Below, one piece after another: positions 25,295 through 34,128 of a stretch of 39,196 bases of DNA. The stretch comes from Dehalococcoidia bacterium (lineage in GTDB: Bacteria > Chloroflexota > Dehalococcoidia > GIF9 > AB-539-J10), in NCBI GenBank assembly GCA_030615625.1, contig JAUWYX010000002.1:146722-185917 (forward strand), given 5' to 3'. The translations under genes and the position numbers were made by a program. The first letter of the stretch is position 1; every line of letters starts with the position of its first letter. The notes beneath the pieces are model-generated. The model saw only the letters and a program-made list of their open reading frames with translations, searched no databases and had not been told where the DNA came from.

Positions 25295-25397
25295 TTCAAC
25301 TAAAACCAAAAACCAATAATAAGAAATCAAAGTGACAAGTCAAAATGCAAAACTTTTTATTTTTGCTCTGTATTTTTGCATTTTGCATTTTAATCTT
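25295..25397 (-). repeat. AT-rich repeat between hisD and hisC
   Basis: The spacer shares CAACTAAAACCAAA (next to the hisC start), CTCTGTATTTT (25366-25376) and GCATTTTAAT with the spacer before hisD. Inverted copies of AAAATGCAAAA-like words allow an imperfect fold. Read along the his transcript, it ends in GGTTTTAGTTGA just ahead of the start codon. Confidence 0.7.
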
Positions 25398-26720
25398 TTA
25401 TTTAGCTCTCGTCCTTCTTTCTATTGCCTGGGCGTGGGCATCGAGCCCTTCAGCTTTAGCTATTACCACAGCGGCCTGGCTCAGTTCTCGCATGGCGGGC
25501 TTGTCCAAGGCGATGATATTGGTAACCTTGAGGAAGTCCATAATACCCAGAGGAGAACCGAAACGAGCGCTGCCTCCGGTGGGCAATACATGGCTGGGAC
25601 CGGCAACATAATCGCCTAGAATGACAGGCGAATTCTCGCCTATGAAAATACAGCCGGCATTGCGAATTTTGGGGATTAAAGTTGAAGCGTCGGATGCCAT
25701 AATGGAGAGGTGCTCCGGAGCGAAGAGATTGACCAACTCCACTGCTTGGGCCATGTCATCGACAAGCACAAGCATTCCTGCATCAACAGCCGTTCCAGCA
25801 GTGGAGCGCCGCTTTAATTTTCCCAGTTGTATCTCAATTTCCTTGTCTACCTGGTCAGCCAGGTCAGCCGAAGTGGTGATTAAAATTACTGAAGCCAGGG
25901 GGTCATGTTCAGCCTGGGCCAGGAGGTCGGCGGCACAAAGGCTGGGATCGGCTTTCTCATCGGCTACAATTACTATCTCGCTGGGACCCTTGAGACCATC
26001 GAGGTCCACTGTGCCATAAACCATTTTCTTAGCCAGGGTCACGAAGATGTTCCCCGGACCGCAAATCTTATCCACTCTGGGTATCGATTCAGTACCAAAA
26101 ACCAATGCAGCAATAGCTTGAGCGCCGCCAAGTTTAAAAATGCGGTTGACCTTGGCAATGTCGGCAGCTACCAACGTGGGTGCAGGAATCCTGCCATCCT
26201 TAGCAGGCGGTGAAACCATAACGATTTCCCCAACACCGGCCACTTTGGCTGGTATGGCCATCATCAGCACTGTGGATGGATAGGCAGCGGTGCCACCAGG
26301 CACATATAGGCCAACCCTTTGTAAGGGCAGAACCTGTTGCCTTAAGTGCTTATCGATGGGGATTAGGCCGACTTTGTGTCCACAGGCAAGATGGAAGTCC
26401 CGTATTCTTCTGGCTGCGAACTCAAGGGCCGAGACAAGTTTCTTGTCTATCGTGTCATAAGCGGCAACAACTTCCTGTCTGTCTACTTCCAGGGAATCCA
26501 GTCGGACTCCATCCAATTTTTCGGTGTAATCAAAGAGGGCTTTATCACCTTTGTCCCGAACCTCACCGATGACACGGTCGACCACTTCTTGAACTGAAAG
26601 CTCTTCGCCAAAGACTTGCTTTATTTGAACTCCTAGTCCCGGTGGCGTGGTGAAATGCTCCCAGAAATTTTCCCTGGTCAGTAATTGGCTTGCCTTATTA
26701 AATCCTTTGACTTTTTTCAC
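25398..26720 (-). CDS. hisD: Histidinol dehydrogenase
   Basis: HisD is a zinc enzyme that oxidises histidinol to histidine in two NAD-dependent steps. Motifs are [53 protein letters not shown] (zinc ligands), FAPEHLSI (catalytic Glu-His) and [15 protein letters not shown]. The frame opens with TTG at 26735; the GTG at 26720 is preferred because the five codons before it belong to the AT-rich repeat. That gives 440 residues. Confidence 0.95.
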   Translation of the reverse strand: MKKVKGFNKASQLLTRENFWEHFTTPPGLGVQIKQVFGEELSVQEVVDRVIGEVRDKGDKALFDYTEKLDGVRLDSLEVDRQEVVAAYDTIDKKLVSALEFAARRIRDFHLACGHKVGLIPIDKHLRQQVLPLQRVGLYVPGGTAAYPSTVLMMAIPAKVAGVGEIVMVSPPAKDGRIPAPTLVAADIAKVNRIFKLGGAQAIAALVFGTESIPRVDKICGPGNIFVTLAKKMVYGTVDLDGLKGPSEIVIVADEKADPSLCAADLLAQAEHDPLASVILITTSADLADQVDKEIEIQLGKLKRRSTAGTAVDAGMLVLVDDMAQAVELVNLFAPEHLSIMASDASTLIPKIRNAGCIFIGENSPVILGDYVAGPSHVLPTGGSARFGSPLGIMDFLKVTNIIALDKPAMRELSQAAVVIAKAEGLDAHAQAIERRTRAK

Positions 26721-26806
26721 GTCAACTAAAACCAAAAGTCAAAAATTAAAATGTAAATTTTTTATTTTTCCTCTGTATTTTCGATTTTTGCATTTTAATT
26801 TTTTAT
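26721..26806 (-). repeat. AT-rich repeat between hisG and hisD
   Basis: This is the same module as at 25295-25397: CAACTAAAACCAAA beside the start codon, CTCTGTATTTT at 26771-26781, GCATTTTAAT near the far end. AAAAATTAAAATG and CATTTTAATTTTT are inverted copies near its two sides, so the RNA can fold into a long AT-rich hairpin. Confidence 0.7.
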
Positions 26807-28237
26807 CTACTTTAGCCCCGCTCGCAATTTCTGTGTAAGAAACTCCATTTTCTCTTTTTTATCGGAAGATGCAAGACTATCTTTGTTCGCAATTAGACAA
26901 GCCGAAGACCGGAGGAGCACATCAATAATCTTTAATTTGTGCTTCTTGAGGGTCTTCCCTGTCTGGACATTATCAATAAGCATATCGGCATCCTCGGGTA
27001 AAAAAGCCTCGCTCGCCCCCCAGGTTGGAATTAGCTTGTATGGGTTAATGTGATTGTCCCGAAGATACCTGTCGGCAATATCTATGTACTCCGAGGCTAC
27101 TTTTAGAGGAGCGAACTTGTTGCTCTGAACAAGTGACCTCAATTCATCAATGTCGGCCACAGGCATTTCCTGGCTCACGGCAGCGACAATTTTGACGGTG
27201 CCAAAGCCGAGAGCAAACAATTTCTTTACCGGGCTTGAGGGGAAGCGATAGAGGTGTTCCAGCAGCCAATCCTCACCGGTTATGGCTAAGTCGAAATTGC
27301 TATTAGCCACTTGCAGAGGCATATCCTGGGGCCTGATTACTTTAATGCCAAGCCAGTCTAAATCAGCGGAGGGTCGGCGGCTCACTACCTCTTCAGAATA
27401 CCCCTGGAGTGCCAGCCCGGCTCGCTTCAAAAACTGCGCAGTAGGTGCTTGCTGATGTCCATCAGGTAAAGCCAGGTTGATTTCCTTTGCCGGCCACAAG
27501 GGACGAGACCCCTTTAGTTCCTCAGAGATGTCAAGCCCATTTTCTATTGATGTCTGCGGCTCAGCGGTAAGCTTGGAGCTAAAACACATCAATATCTGGC
27601 TCAAATCCTTGTTCTCCAGGCTTTCTCGATTGGCTATTAGAAAGGCAGTAACGGGGAGTAATCTTTCGAGAGGAATTAAGCCTTGAGTTGCTATATGCGC
27701 TCCACTCTTTCCCCAGAGCACCGCCAGGTCAGCATTTTCCGGGGGATAAGCTTCAGCAGCTCCCCACACCGGGAAAATCCTGAACCTTCTCATCCTGAGA
27801 TTTAAGGCAAAAGCCTCAGCCAGATTAGGATACTCACTTACTATACGATAATCATTGCTCCCGGCTGATAACTCATTGAGATTAGCTATCCCCACTTCAG
27901 CACTGGCAACCACGTGTATACTGCCTTCACCATAATTTAGACTCGATATTTTTACCAGAGCTCCTGCTGGATATTTCACCAGGAATTCTTCAATCCAATC
28001 CAAACCACAAATACCCAGGTCGTAATTCCCTACGGCCACCTGTATGGAAATATCTTTTTCTTGAAGTATTTTAGCGGAAAGACTGGGAAACCTTGCCGAG
28101 CGAAGGCGATATTGCTTTGTTTTATCACTATAATCCTGGAATCCCAGGCCTATCCCGGCAAGCAAGCTAGCTGTAGGCGATAGAAACCTGCCTTTGGGGA
28201 GGGCGAGTTTTATGTAGCCGGCTTGGTAGTCCTTCAT
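26807..28237 (-). CDS. hisG: ATP phosphoribosyltransferase, tandem double-domain HisG
   Basis: HisG joins ATP and PRPP, the committed step of histidine synthesis. This 476-residue protein contains two short-form HisG domains in tandem: residues 9-223 and 253-471. Equivalent landmarks are IKLALPKGR (9-17) and INLALPDGH (253-261), and FPVWGAAEAYPPENADL and IPTWGASEAFLPEDADM, then FLIANRESL and CLIANKDSL. The first copy keeps the N-terminal LPKGR but has SGAHI (178-182) where the PRPP loop belongs. The second lacks KGR but keeps TGKTL (426-430). Short-form HisG needs HisZ, which lies directly upstream with a 4-base overlap. Confidence 0.88.
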   Translation of the reverse strand: MKDYQAGYIKLALPKGRFLSPTASLLAGIGLGFQDYSDKTKQYRLRSARFPSLSAKILQEKDISIQVAVGNYDLGICGLDWIEEFLVKYPAGALVKISSLNYGEGSIHVVASAEVGIANLNELSAGSNDYRIVSEYPNLAEAFALNLRMRRFRIFPVWGAAEAYPPENADLAVLWGKSGAHIATQGLIPLERLLPVTAFLIANRESLENKDLSQILMCFSSKLTAEPQTSIENGLDISEELKGSRPLWPAKEINLALPDGHQQAPTAQFLKRAGLALQGYSEEVVSRRPSADLDWLGIKVIRPQDMPLQVANSNFDLAITGEDWLLEHLYRFPSSPVKKLFALGFGTVKIVAAVSQEMPVADIDELRSLVQSNKFAPLKVASEYIDIADRYLRDNHINPYKLIPTWGASEAFLPEDADMLIDNVQTGKTLKKHKLKIIDVLLRSSACLIANKDSLASSDKKEKMEFLTQKLRAGLK

Positions 28238-29478
28238 CCCTCACTTACCACTTTAAGAATCTCTGCCATAGAAGCGGCTTCTCGCCGTCGCCTTTGTATA
28301 CAATCCGTGAGCACAAACGGAGAGGGCTCCTTTCCAGAAACCAGGACGACCCACCTATAATTAGATTCTTCTCGACCTATGAAGTCAAGCTCTGCTGGGT
28401 ATCCGGCGTCACGAAGCGATTCCGCCACAGTAAAGCACATCTTTACTATTTTCGGAGCCAATTCCTTACCTTTAACCAGGATTCCACATTCGCCCTTTTG
28501 CTCTTCCTCCAGCGGAAGCAATTTCATTATAGGGTCCACATATAAGGCAAATCCGCAGGCGGGGATGTCCTCTCCATTCATAAGAGGCACAAGGTTATCA
28601 TATCTTCCTCCGCCACCTATTTTTTCCCCAGCAGCCAGGAACTGAAAACAGATTCCAGTATAGTACTCAAAACCATGTATCGCTGCGATATCAATTTTAT
28701 AGCTGCAACCCAGGTTATCCAGTAATGTGGCGATGTTGATGAGGTCCTCCAGGCTGGACTTGAAGTCCTGTGAAGCTTTGGGGAATGAAGTTCTTACATT
28801 GTGTAGAAAGCTGCTCGATTTTCCCTTGAGGCCCAATAACGAAGCCATGAGCTTGTCGATTTCGGGGGTAGTGGATTTCGCCTTGGTCAATGCTTGCCAA
28901 TTTCCTTCCAAAATGCGGTTTGTCATCTTAGCTTCCTCACCGGGACTGAGCTTAAACTCTTTGAGCAAGGCCTTCACCAAGCCAGCATGGGACAATTGCA
29001 GTGCAATGTTGCTGAGACCAAGTCTGCGGATAACCTCTTTAGCCAGCAGGATTATCTCCACATCCGGAGCAGATTTGGCACCACCGAAAAACTCAGCACC
29101 ACATTGCCATCGCTCCCTGTTCTCTTTCCCGGTTCCCTCAAAAGCGAAGATATTAGTCACATAGAAAAGCCTGGCTAATTCTTGTCCACTTAGATTGTCG
29201 ATGTAGAGTCTGGCTACAGGAATAGTGCCATCTGGCCTCAAGACGACCCGCTCACCACTCCAGCCATCCCAATCGAGAAAGGAATATACCTTGCTTAACA
29301 TGCTCGGGGTGAGTGTTCCCGTAGCTGTAAACAAATAGAGGTATTCTAAGGTTGGCGTCCTCACCTCCTGGTAGCCCCAGTTACGACAACAAGTCCGGAA
29401 GACATCTTCAATACGGCGAAAGCGTAACATGTCCTCGGGGAGCAAATCCTGCATTCCCTTACATTTCTGGTTTTTCAT
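28234..29478 (-). CDS. hisZ: HisZ, regulatory subunit of ATP phosphoribosyltransferase
   Basis: HisZ is a catalytically inactive paralogue of histidyl-tRNA synthetase that assembles with short HisG. The 414 residues begin KCKGMQDLLPEDM as in the HisS/HisZ fold. They keep motif-2-like VVLRPDGTIPVARLY and a class-II core, but the tRNA-synthetase motif 2 loop (normally YERPQKGR) is replaced by FEGTGKENRERW. The C-terminal part is a reduced anticodon-like domain. Position next to hisG supports HisZ rather than HisS. It is the first gene of the his operon. Confidence 0.88.
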   Translation of the reverse strand: MKNQKCKGMQDLLPEDMLRFRRIEDVFRTCCRNWGYQEVRTPTLEYLYLFTATGTLTPSMLSKVYSFLDWDGWSGERVVLRPDGTIPVARLYIDNLSGQELARLFYVTNIFAFEGTGKENRERWQCGAEFFGGAKSAPDVEIILLAKEVIRRLGLSNIALQLSHAGLVKALLKEFKLSPGEEAKMTNRILEGNWQALTKAKSTTPEIDKLMASLLGLKGKSSSFLHNVRTSFPKASQDFKSSLEDLINIATLLDNLGCSYKIDIAAIHGFEYYTGICFQFLAAGEKIGGGGRYDNLVPLMNGEDIPACGFALYVDPIMKLLPLEEEQKGECGILVKGKELAPKIVKMCFTVAESLRDAGYPAELDFIGREESNYRWVVLVSGKEPSPFVLTDCIQRRRREAASMAEILKVVSEG

Positions 29479-29487
29479 CCTTAGCCT

Positions 29488-29516
29488 ATTCTACACTAAG
29501 CTGTGTCCAGCTTCAA
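29488..29516 (-). promoter_or_regulatory. Candidate his operon promoter
   Basis: On the minus strand TTGAAG (29511-29516) and TAGAAT (29488-29493) are 17 bases apart. The predicted start, about 29481, falls only a few bases before the hisZ ATG at 29478, so the message would be almost leaderless. Confidence 0.5.
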
Positions 29517-29791
29517 TGGTGTGTACTCGTCCAATATCTTAGTGTTACACCGCCTTTCACAGTTTTATGCCATTGTAATGTTATATATGAATGTAGGGGC
29601 GAACACAGAAAAATAGGCAGATTTCTCTCCAGTGTTATACATATAAGCCCGAATTCGGTTGCAGTTGGGGACAAATTTGTTCAATAGCACTACAGATGAG
29701 CTGATATTCTTGGTGTAAGGGTTGTTCATTCTTAAAGTGCTGTTAAAGGAATCTTTCAAAACGTATTAAGGGCTGGGAGGAGGAAGTAAAA

Positions 29792-30076
29792 ATGGCTGCC
29801 GCAACAGAAAAAGCTCCGATGATAGTAAGAATGGATGGTAAAGATGGCATGCTATTGTCCAGGATTTCCCATTTCAACCCGCTCAACTCAGGATACCCAT
29901 CTGAAGACCAGTTATGCCTGCTTTCCGCTTTGCCTTGGATTTCCCGGTACTTTTGCGCCAACAACATCTTTGGTCTGGATTTTCAAGGGTCTGGATTTCG
30001 TCCAGAAGAAACCGCGTTCGTATCTCTCAAAATCAAGCCTGAACACAAATTCAATCTTACTTATTACGTAGCATAA
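29792..30076 (+). CDS. Orphan open frame with strong ribosome site, probably a truncated gene
   Basis: An ATG at 29792 is preceded by GGGAGGAGG (29775-29783), one of the best ribosome sites in the window. The first 40 codons (MAAATEKAPMIVRMDGKDGM and on) lie in otherwise empty DNA. The remaining 54 run antisense to the end of the glycosyltransferase gene and are probably chance. The simplest reading is the 5' end of a gene cut off by that neighbour. No family is recognised. The rest of 29479-29911 holds only the his promoter. Confidence 0.3.
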   Translation: MAAATEKAPMIVRMDGKDGMLLSRISHFNPLNSGYPSEDQLCLLSALPWISRYFCANNIFGLDFQGSGFRPEETAFVSLKIKPEHKFNLTYYVA

Positions 30077-30958
30077 GACCCACATCAGTCCGCAGAAAGG
30101 ATGGCGAAGAAGGCTCGACATGATCGTTCGCCACAGACCGGGAACACTCATATCCCTGCCTATCAATTCTTTGCCGAAGTATTGATGCGATTTATTGGTG
30201 TAGAAGAAGTACCTGCTCCACTGGTGACTGAAGTCTGCAATCGACTCGGGCGGCCCATAGTAGAATATAGCGTCGTCAGCCCATACAAACTTGCGACCCT
30301 GTTGAATGCAGGAATAGAAGATAAACTGGTCATCGGCGAGAGAGAGTGGCAAAACAAGCTGTTGGTAAAAGTCTCTTGATAGGGCCATTACCCGCCCATC
30401 TATGCTCCACCAGGAGATAGCTTTTCTGCTTCTGATCTTGTCTACTAGGATCCAGTCAAAATACGCCGCCTGCTTCGCCGGATTGAGAGTAAAGCCAGGG
30501 CAGGGGCGGACAAGGCCACCCTGAGCCATTGCAGCCTTACCATCACGAAGGTGTTGTACCAGCTTGGCTATGCTATGTTCATTCGCTAACCGGACATCGG
30601 CATCAATAAAAACAATAAGTTCGGCGTTGGTGATTGAGAAGGCCAAGTTTATTGAGTCGATCTTGCCCTTTCTTTCCGCTTTAGTGATTAGCTTTACCCT
30701 TCGGTCTCTGGCAGCTATTTGTTGCACGATGTCATCCGTTTGATCCGTCGATGCATCCGAAATCACGTAGATATTCTGGATTTGAAACCAGTCATCCTGC
30801 ATTGCCATCATCACATCATGCAGCAAGCGTTCAATACAGCTTTCTTCATTGAACGCAGGAATGACTACATCAATGGTTATCTCTGCCCGCAGGGGCTCCT
30901 CCCTAGTCATATCCGGGGGGAAAAGTTCTAGCGCCTGTGATGTGCTCCCATGTGCCAT
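29912..30958 (-). CDS. GT2-family glycosyltransferase
   Basis: This 348-residue GT-A glycosyltransferase has the family-2 start VVIPAFNEESCIERLL, YVISDASTDQTDDIV, the nucleotide/metal motif FIDADVRL, the acceptor-side acidic LADDQFIFYSC and a QWSRYFFY motif. A C-terminal hydrophobic stretch (PFCGLMWVLCYVISKIEFVF) suggests membrane association. The frame opens at 31000, but the ATG at 30958 has AAGGAGG immediately upstream and is taken as the start. Sugar and acceptor are unknown. Nearest same-strand neighbours are a small membrane protein upstream and hisZ downstream. Confidence 0.88.
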   Translation of the reverse strand: MAHGSTSQALELFPPDMTREEPLRAEITIDVVIPAFNEESCIERLLHDVMMAMQDDWFQIQNIYVISDASTDQTDDIVQQIAARDRRVKLITKAERKGKIDSINLAFSITNAELIVFIDADVRLANEHSIAKLVQHLRDGKAAMAQGGLVRPCPGFTLNPAKQAAYFDWILVDKIRSRKAISWWSIDGRVMALSRDFYQQLVLPLSLADDQFIFYSCIQQGRKFVWADDAIFYYGPPESIADFSHQWSRYFFYTNKSHQYFGKELIGRDMSVPGLWRTIMSSLLRHPFCGLMWVLCYVISKIEFVFRLDFERYERGFFWTKSRPLKIQTKDVVGAKVPGNPRQSGKQA

Positions 30959-31149
30959 GTGTGCCTCCTTCTCGCTATCTTGGTTTGCTGATACTCCCAT
31001 GGTTGAAATGCTAGTGCAATTACCAGGAGTAAGAGCCCAACCAGTTTCCTAACGGAAACTCCACTTCCTTTTGCTCTAGTTCCGGCTGCTTAGATAATGC
31101 ACCGATGCATGCGTCATCCAAGACTGGTTTCTCCGCCGCGAGGAAGTAA

Positions 31150-31437
31150 TTAGTAGTGGGCCAAGTGTGGTTCTGCCGTAATCTTGATTTTACCCAGATT
31201 TTTTAGGTTTCTTTCCACTGTGCCGGTCGCTCCAAAAATGGGGCTCCTCTTAACCACATCCCAAACATTTCCCGCTGTTTCCTGTATAGCTATAATTTTC
31301 TCCTTGACAGTGGATAATTCACCCTTGATATCTGTTCGGAACGCTCGCAACCCAAAGAATATGGCAACAGCTATTCCTGTGAAACCAAGAAATATCCCAA
31401 TAGCTATTGCGATGTATCCCATAAAGATAGAATCCAC
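31150..31437 (-). CDS. Small single-span membrane protein, function unknown
   Basis: This is a 95-residue protein with one N-terminal transmembrane segment (YIAIAIGIFLGFTGIAVAIFF), followed by a polar, partly coiled helix (ELSTVKEKIIAIQETAG). The GTG start at 31437 has GAGGG about 10 bases upstream; an ATG at 31422 is the alternative. No family is recognised. It could be an accessory to the glycosyltransferase downstream, but the 190-base gap makes this uncertain. Confidence 0.6.
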   Translation of the reverse strand: MDSIFMGYIAIAIGIFLGFTGIAVAIFFGLRAFRTDIKGELSTVKEKIIAIQETAGNVWDVVKRSPIFGATGTVERNLKNLGKIKITAEPHLAHY

Positions 31438-31616
31438 TACCTAATCCCTCTAGGCCCTTTCATCAGTCCCGCCACTAAATTTCTGCTTTCCAACTAACAT
31501 TATAGCACTTATTGAAACCTTTAGTGTAGCTTGGGATACAGAATTCTGGGAACAGTAACGGAGTTATGTAGAATCAGCTTTGGGAAGAGTTTCGCATATC
31601 CCTATGAACCCTAAGT

Positions 31617-31645
31617 TTGTTGCTTTTGATTGCTTAGTTTATAAT
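31617..31645 (+). promoter_or_regulatory. Candidate promoter of the nfeD-stomatin operon
   Basis: TTGTTG (31617-31622) and a perfect TATAAT (31640-31645) are 17 bases apart, ending 20 bases before the ATG at 31666. A ribosome site (GAGGATAA) follows at 31652. Confidence 0.55.
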
Positions 31646-31665
31646 TAACTTGAGGATAATGCGAG

Positions 31666-32982
31666 ATGCTTAGAATTGGGCTCAGGATTTTTTTCCTTGC
31701 TTTGCTTGTGATTCCCGTAGCCGCGGGTTTAGGAGGCAGCCTGATCGCTGCCGCCAGCCCTACTACTGTGGAAGTTCTTACCGTGGATGGCACCATTGTG
31801 CCCGTGATAGCGGACTATATTGATCGGGGTATCAGCCAGGCGGAGGAGAACGGCGCTACCGTCTGTATAATTGAGCTAGATACCCCGGGTGGGCTTCTTG
31901 ACTCAACCGAGAAGATAGTCCAGAAGATTATGAATGCCGACGTGCCCATCGTGGTTTACGTCTCACCTAAAAGTGCCTGGGCTGCATCAGCGGGAACCTT
32001 CATTACTCTATCTGCTCATATAGCAGCGATGACGCCGGGCACGACCATCGGTGCTGCCCATCCTGTATCTGCTGGAGGAGAGGAAATACCAGAAGACCAG
32101 ATGCAAAAAATAGTCGAGTTCTCGGCTAAGTGGATGAGGACTATAGCTGAGGAGCGTGGCCGCAATATGGAAGAAGCCGAGCTAGCAGTTACGGAAAGTA
32201 AATCATTCACCGATGTTGATGCCCTGGGATATAACCTTATCGACCTGCGAGCTGATAATTTGGAAAGCCTTATTTCCCAAATCAATGGCTGGGAAGTCAC
32301 CTTAGCCAATGGCGAGGAAGTTATCATTGATACCGCAGACTATGTTCAAACTAGAAACGAAATGAATGCTATTGAAAAATTCCTGCAGACCCTCAGCGAC
32401 CCCAACATTGCCTACATCCTGTTTACCCTGGCTACAATAGGGTTAATTACTGAGATTTCCAACCCGGGGATGGTCTTCCCCGGGGTGGCTGGCGGCATCA
32501 GCCTACTCATGGCGTTTTACTCCCTGGGTGTGCTTGATGCTTACTGGGGAGGCATAGCACTTATTTTACTGGCCGTGGGACTTTTTATCGCCGAGTACTT
32601 CACCGCCAGTTTTGGGCTATTGACTGCCGGAGGTATAATCTCACTGGTCATGGGCTCACTGATATTGTTCAGCCACAGCCCGGGGATAGAGGTAAGTAAG
32701 GGGCTAATTGCCGGGGTTACGGCAGGCGTTACCGCTTTCGCTATCTTTGTCGTCGGCGCCATTATCCGCGGGCAAAGGCGACGCAAGGCTACCGGTGCTG
32801 AGGGAATGATTGGGGCAACAGCCATAGCCAAAACACCTCTCGACCCTACGGGCACGGTTCTCGCTCAGGGAGAATTATGGACGGCAGCATCGGAAGGCGG
32901 CAGAGTAGCACGGGGTGAAGAAGTGATAATAACCAAAGTGGAAGCATTGAAATTATGGGTGACAAAGAAATCAAAGGAATAG
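31666..32982 (+). CDS. NfeD-family membrane-bound serine protease (long form)
   Basis: This 438-residue protein has a signal peptide (residues 1-30), a ClpP-like serine protease domain, four or so transmembrane helices (about 245-360) and a C-terminal NfeD OB-fold. The catalytic Ser is Ser108 in SAWAASAGTF. A Lys near 148 would be the dyad partner by analogy with Pyrococcus PH1510, whose Ser97-Lys138 spacing is similar. PH1510 cleaves the C-terminal part of its stomatin partner, and a stomatin gene lies two genes downstream. It is therefore likely to act in membrane quality control. Confidence 0.92.
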   Translation: MLRIGLRIFFLALLVIPVAAGLGGSLIAAASPTTVEVLTVDGTIVPVIADYIDRGISQAEENGATVCIIELDTPGGLLDSTEKIVQKIMNADVPIVVYVSPKSAWAASAGTFITLSAHIAAMTPGTTIGAAHPVSAGGEEIPEDQMQKIVEFSAKWMRTIAEERGRNMEEAELAVTESKSFTDVDALGYNLIDLRADNLESLISQINGWEVTLANGEEVIIDTADYVQTRNEMNAIEKFLQTLSDPNIAYILFTLATIGLITEISNPGMVFPGVAGGISLLMAFYSLGVLDAYWGGIALILLAVGLFIAEYFTASFGLLTAGGIISLVMGSLILFSHSPGIEVSKGLIAGVTAGVTAFAIFVVGAIIRGQRRRKATGAEGMIGATAIAKTPLDPTGTVLAQGELWTAASEGGRVARGEEVIITKVEALKLWVTKKSKE

Positions 32983-32995
32983 GAAGGTAACGTTT

Positions 32996-33316
32996 ATGGA
33001 TTTTATGGATTTCGAAATGACTGGCCCAATTATCATAGCCATAGTTTTTGCCGTCGCTTTTATCATTTTCGTTATTTATGCCATCGTAAAAGGCCAGAGG
33101 CGAAAACTCTCGGCTGGTATAGAAGACATGATAGGGAAAGAAGCTGTGGTGCAAACGGCCCTCAATCCCAGGGGCACGGTTCTGGCTGAAGGAGAATTAT
33201 GGACAGCCATAGCCGAAGGTAGTAAAATAGAAACCGGAGAGGAGGTGATAATAACCAAAGTAGAAGGATTGAAACTCTGGGTGACTAAAAAATCTAAAGA
33301 AAAGGAGGAAAAATGA
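32996..33316 (+). CDS. Short NfeD-family protein
   Basis: This 106-residue protein has one transmembrane helix (IIIAIVFAVAFIIFVIYAIV) and an OB-fold. The OB-fold closely repeats that of the previous gene: VLAEGELWTAIAEG against VLAQGELWTAASEG, and EEVIITKVEGLKLWVTKKSK against EEVIITKVEALKLWVTKKSK. It appears to be a tandem duplication of the C-terminal domain. Short NfeD proteins pair with stomatin-type SPFH proteins, and its stop overlaps the stomatin start as ATGA. Confidence 0.9.
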   Translation: MDFMDFEMTGPIIIAIVFAVAFIIFVIYAIVKGQRRKLSAGIEDMIGKEAVVQTALNPRGTVLAEGELWTAIAEGSKIETGEEVIITKVEGLKLWVTKKSKEKEEK

Positions 33317-34080
33317 ACGTTTTTATCTATGTTGTTATCGCAGTAGCAGTACTAATACTTCTGTCGGCAGCTATCAAGATCGTTCGAGAATATGAAAGAG
33401 GGGGCGTTTTCCGACTGGGTAGATTCGTGGGCCTTAGAGGACCGGGCCTGGTCTTGATTATACCTTTCGTTGAGAATATGCGGAAAATTGACCTTCGGGT
33501 AATCACCATGGACGTCCCCCAGCAAGAGTGCATCACCCTGGACAATGTTACTGTCAGGGTTGACGCCGTAATTTACTTTCGGGTGGTCGGTGCAGATGAT
33601 GCTATTCTCAAGGTGCTCGACTATGTCAAGGCAACCTCGTTGCTTGCCGCTACCACCTTAAGAAATGTTGTCGGACAATCTACGCTGGATGAGTTATTAG
33701 GCCAGCGGGACAGGCTCAACGAAAAGATACAGGGGGTGGTTGATGAAGGCACTAATCCCTGGGGTATAAAAGTGAGCATGGTGGAGGTTAAGGATGTGCA
33801 ACTGCCGCAAACAATGCAGAGGGCTATGGCAGCCCAAGCTGAGGCTGAGCGAGACAGGAGAGCCAAGGTGGTTCACGCCGAGGGTGAAGCCCAGGCGGCA
33901 GAGAAATTGGCCCAGGCTGCCAAAGTTATTTCCAGTCAGCCTTCAGCTCTACAGCTTCGCTATTTGCAGACATTGGCAAGCATTGCCACAGAGAGAAGCA
34001 ACGTTATTCTGTTTCCTTTGCCCATGGATATACTGGCTCCCTTTTTGGGCAAGCTTAGTGGGTCAGAGAAAAGTAAATAG
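33313..34080 (+). CDS. Stomatin-like SPFH-domain protein
   Basis: This 255-residue stomatin homologue scaffolds membrane microdomains. It has an N-terminal hairpin helix (YVVIAVAVLILLSAAI), then REYERGGVFRLGRF, GPGLVLIIPF, IDLRVITMDVPQQE, VRVDAVIYFRV and an Ala/Glu-rich coiled helix (AEAERDRRAKVVHAEGEAQ). The C-terminal VILFPLPMDIL matches the site type cleaved by PH1510-like NfeD proteases. Translationally coupled to the short nfeD. Confidence 0.93.
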   Translation: MNVFIYVVIAVAVLILLSAAIKIVREYERGGVFRLGRFVGLRGPGLVLIIPFVENMRKIDLRVITMDVPQQECITLDNVTVRVDAVIYFRVVGADDAILKVLDYVKATSLLAATTLRNVVGQSTLDELLGQRDRLNEKIQGVVDEGTNPWGIKVSMVEVKDVQLPQTMQRAMAAQAEAERDRRAKVVHAEGEAQAAEKLAQAAKVISSQPSALQLRYLQTLASIATERSNVILFPLPMDILAPFLGKLSGSEKSK

Positions 34081-34128
34081 TATGACATACTCCGTGTCAA
34101 TAGCACATAGCGAGAGCGTTTAGTGACG

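Noticed and set aside
28234-29478. Histidyl-tRNA synthetase (hisS) instead of hisZ
   Set aside because: The motif-2 loop needed for tRNA charging is changed, the C-terminal domain is reduced and the gene overlaps hisG.
31045-31063. Small hairpin AGTTTCC-TAAC-GGAAACT upstream of the GT2 gene
   Set aside because: Short stem, no T tract on either strand; not enough to call a terminator.
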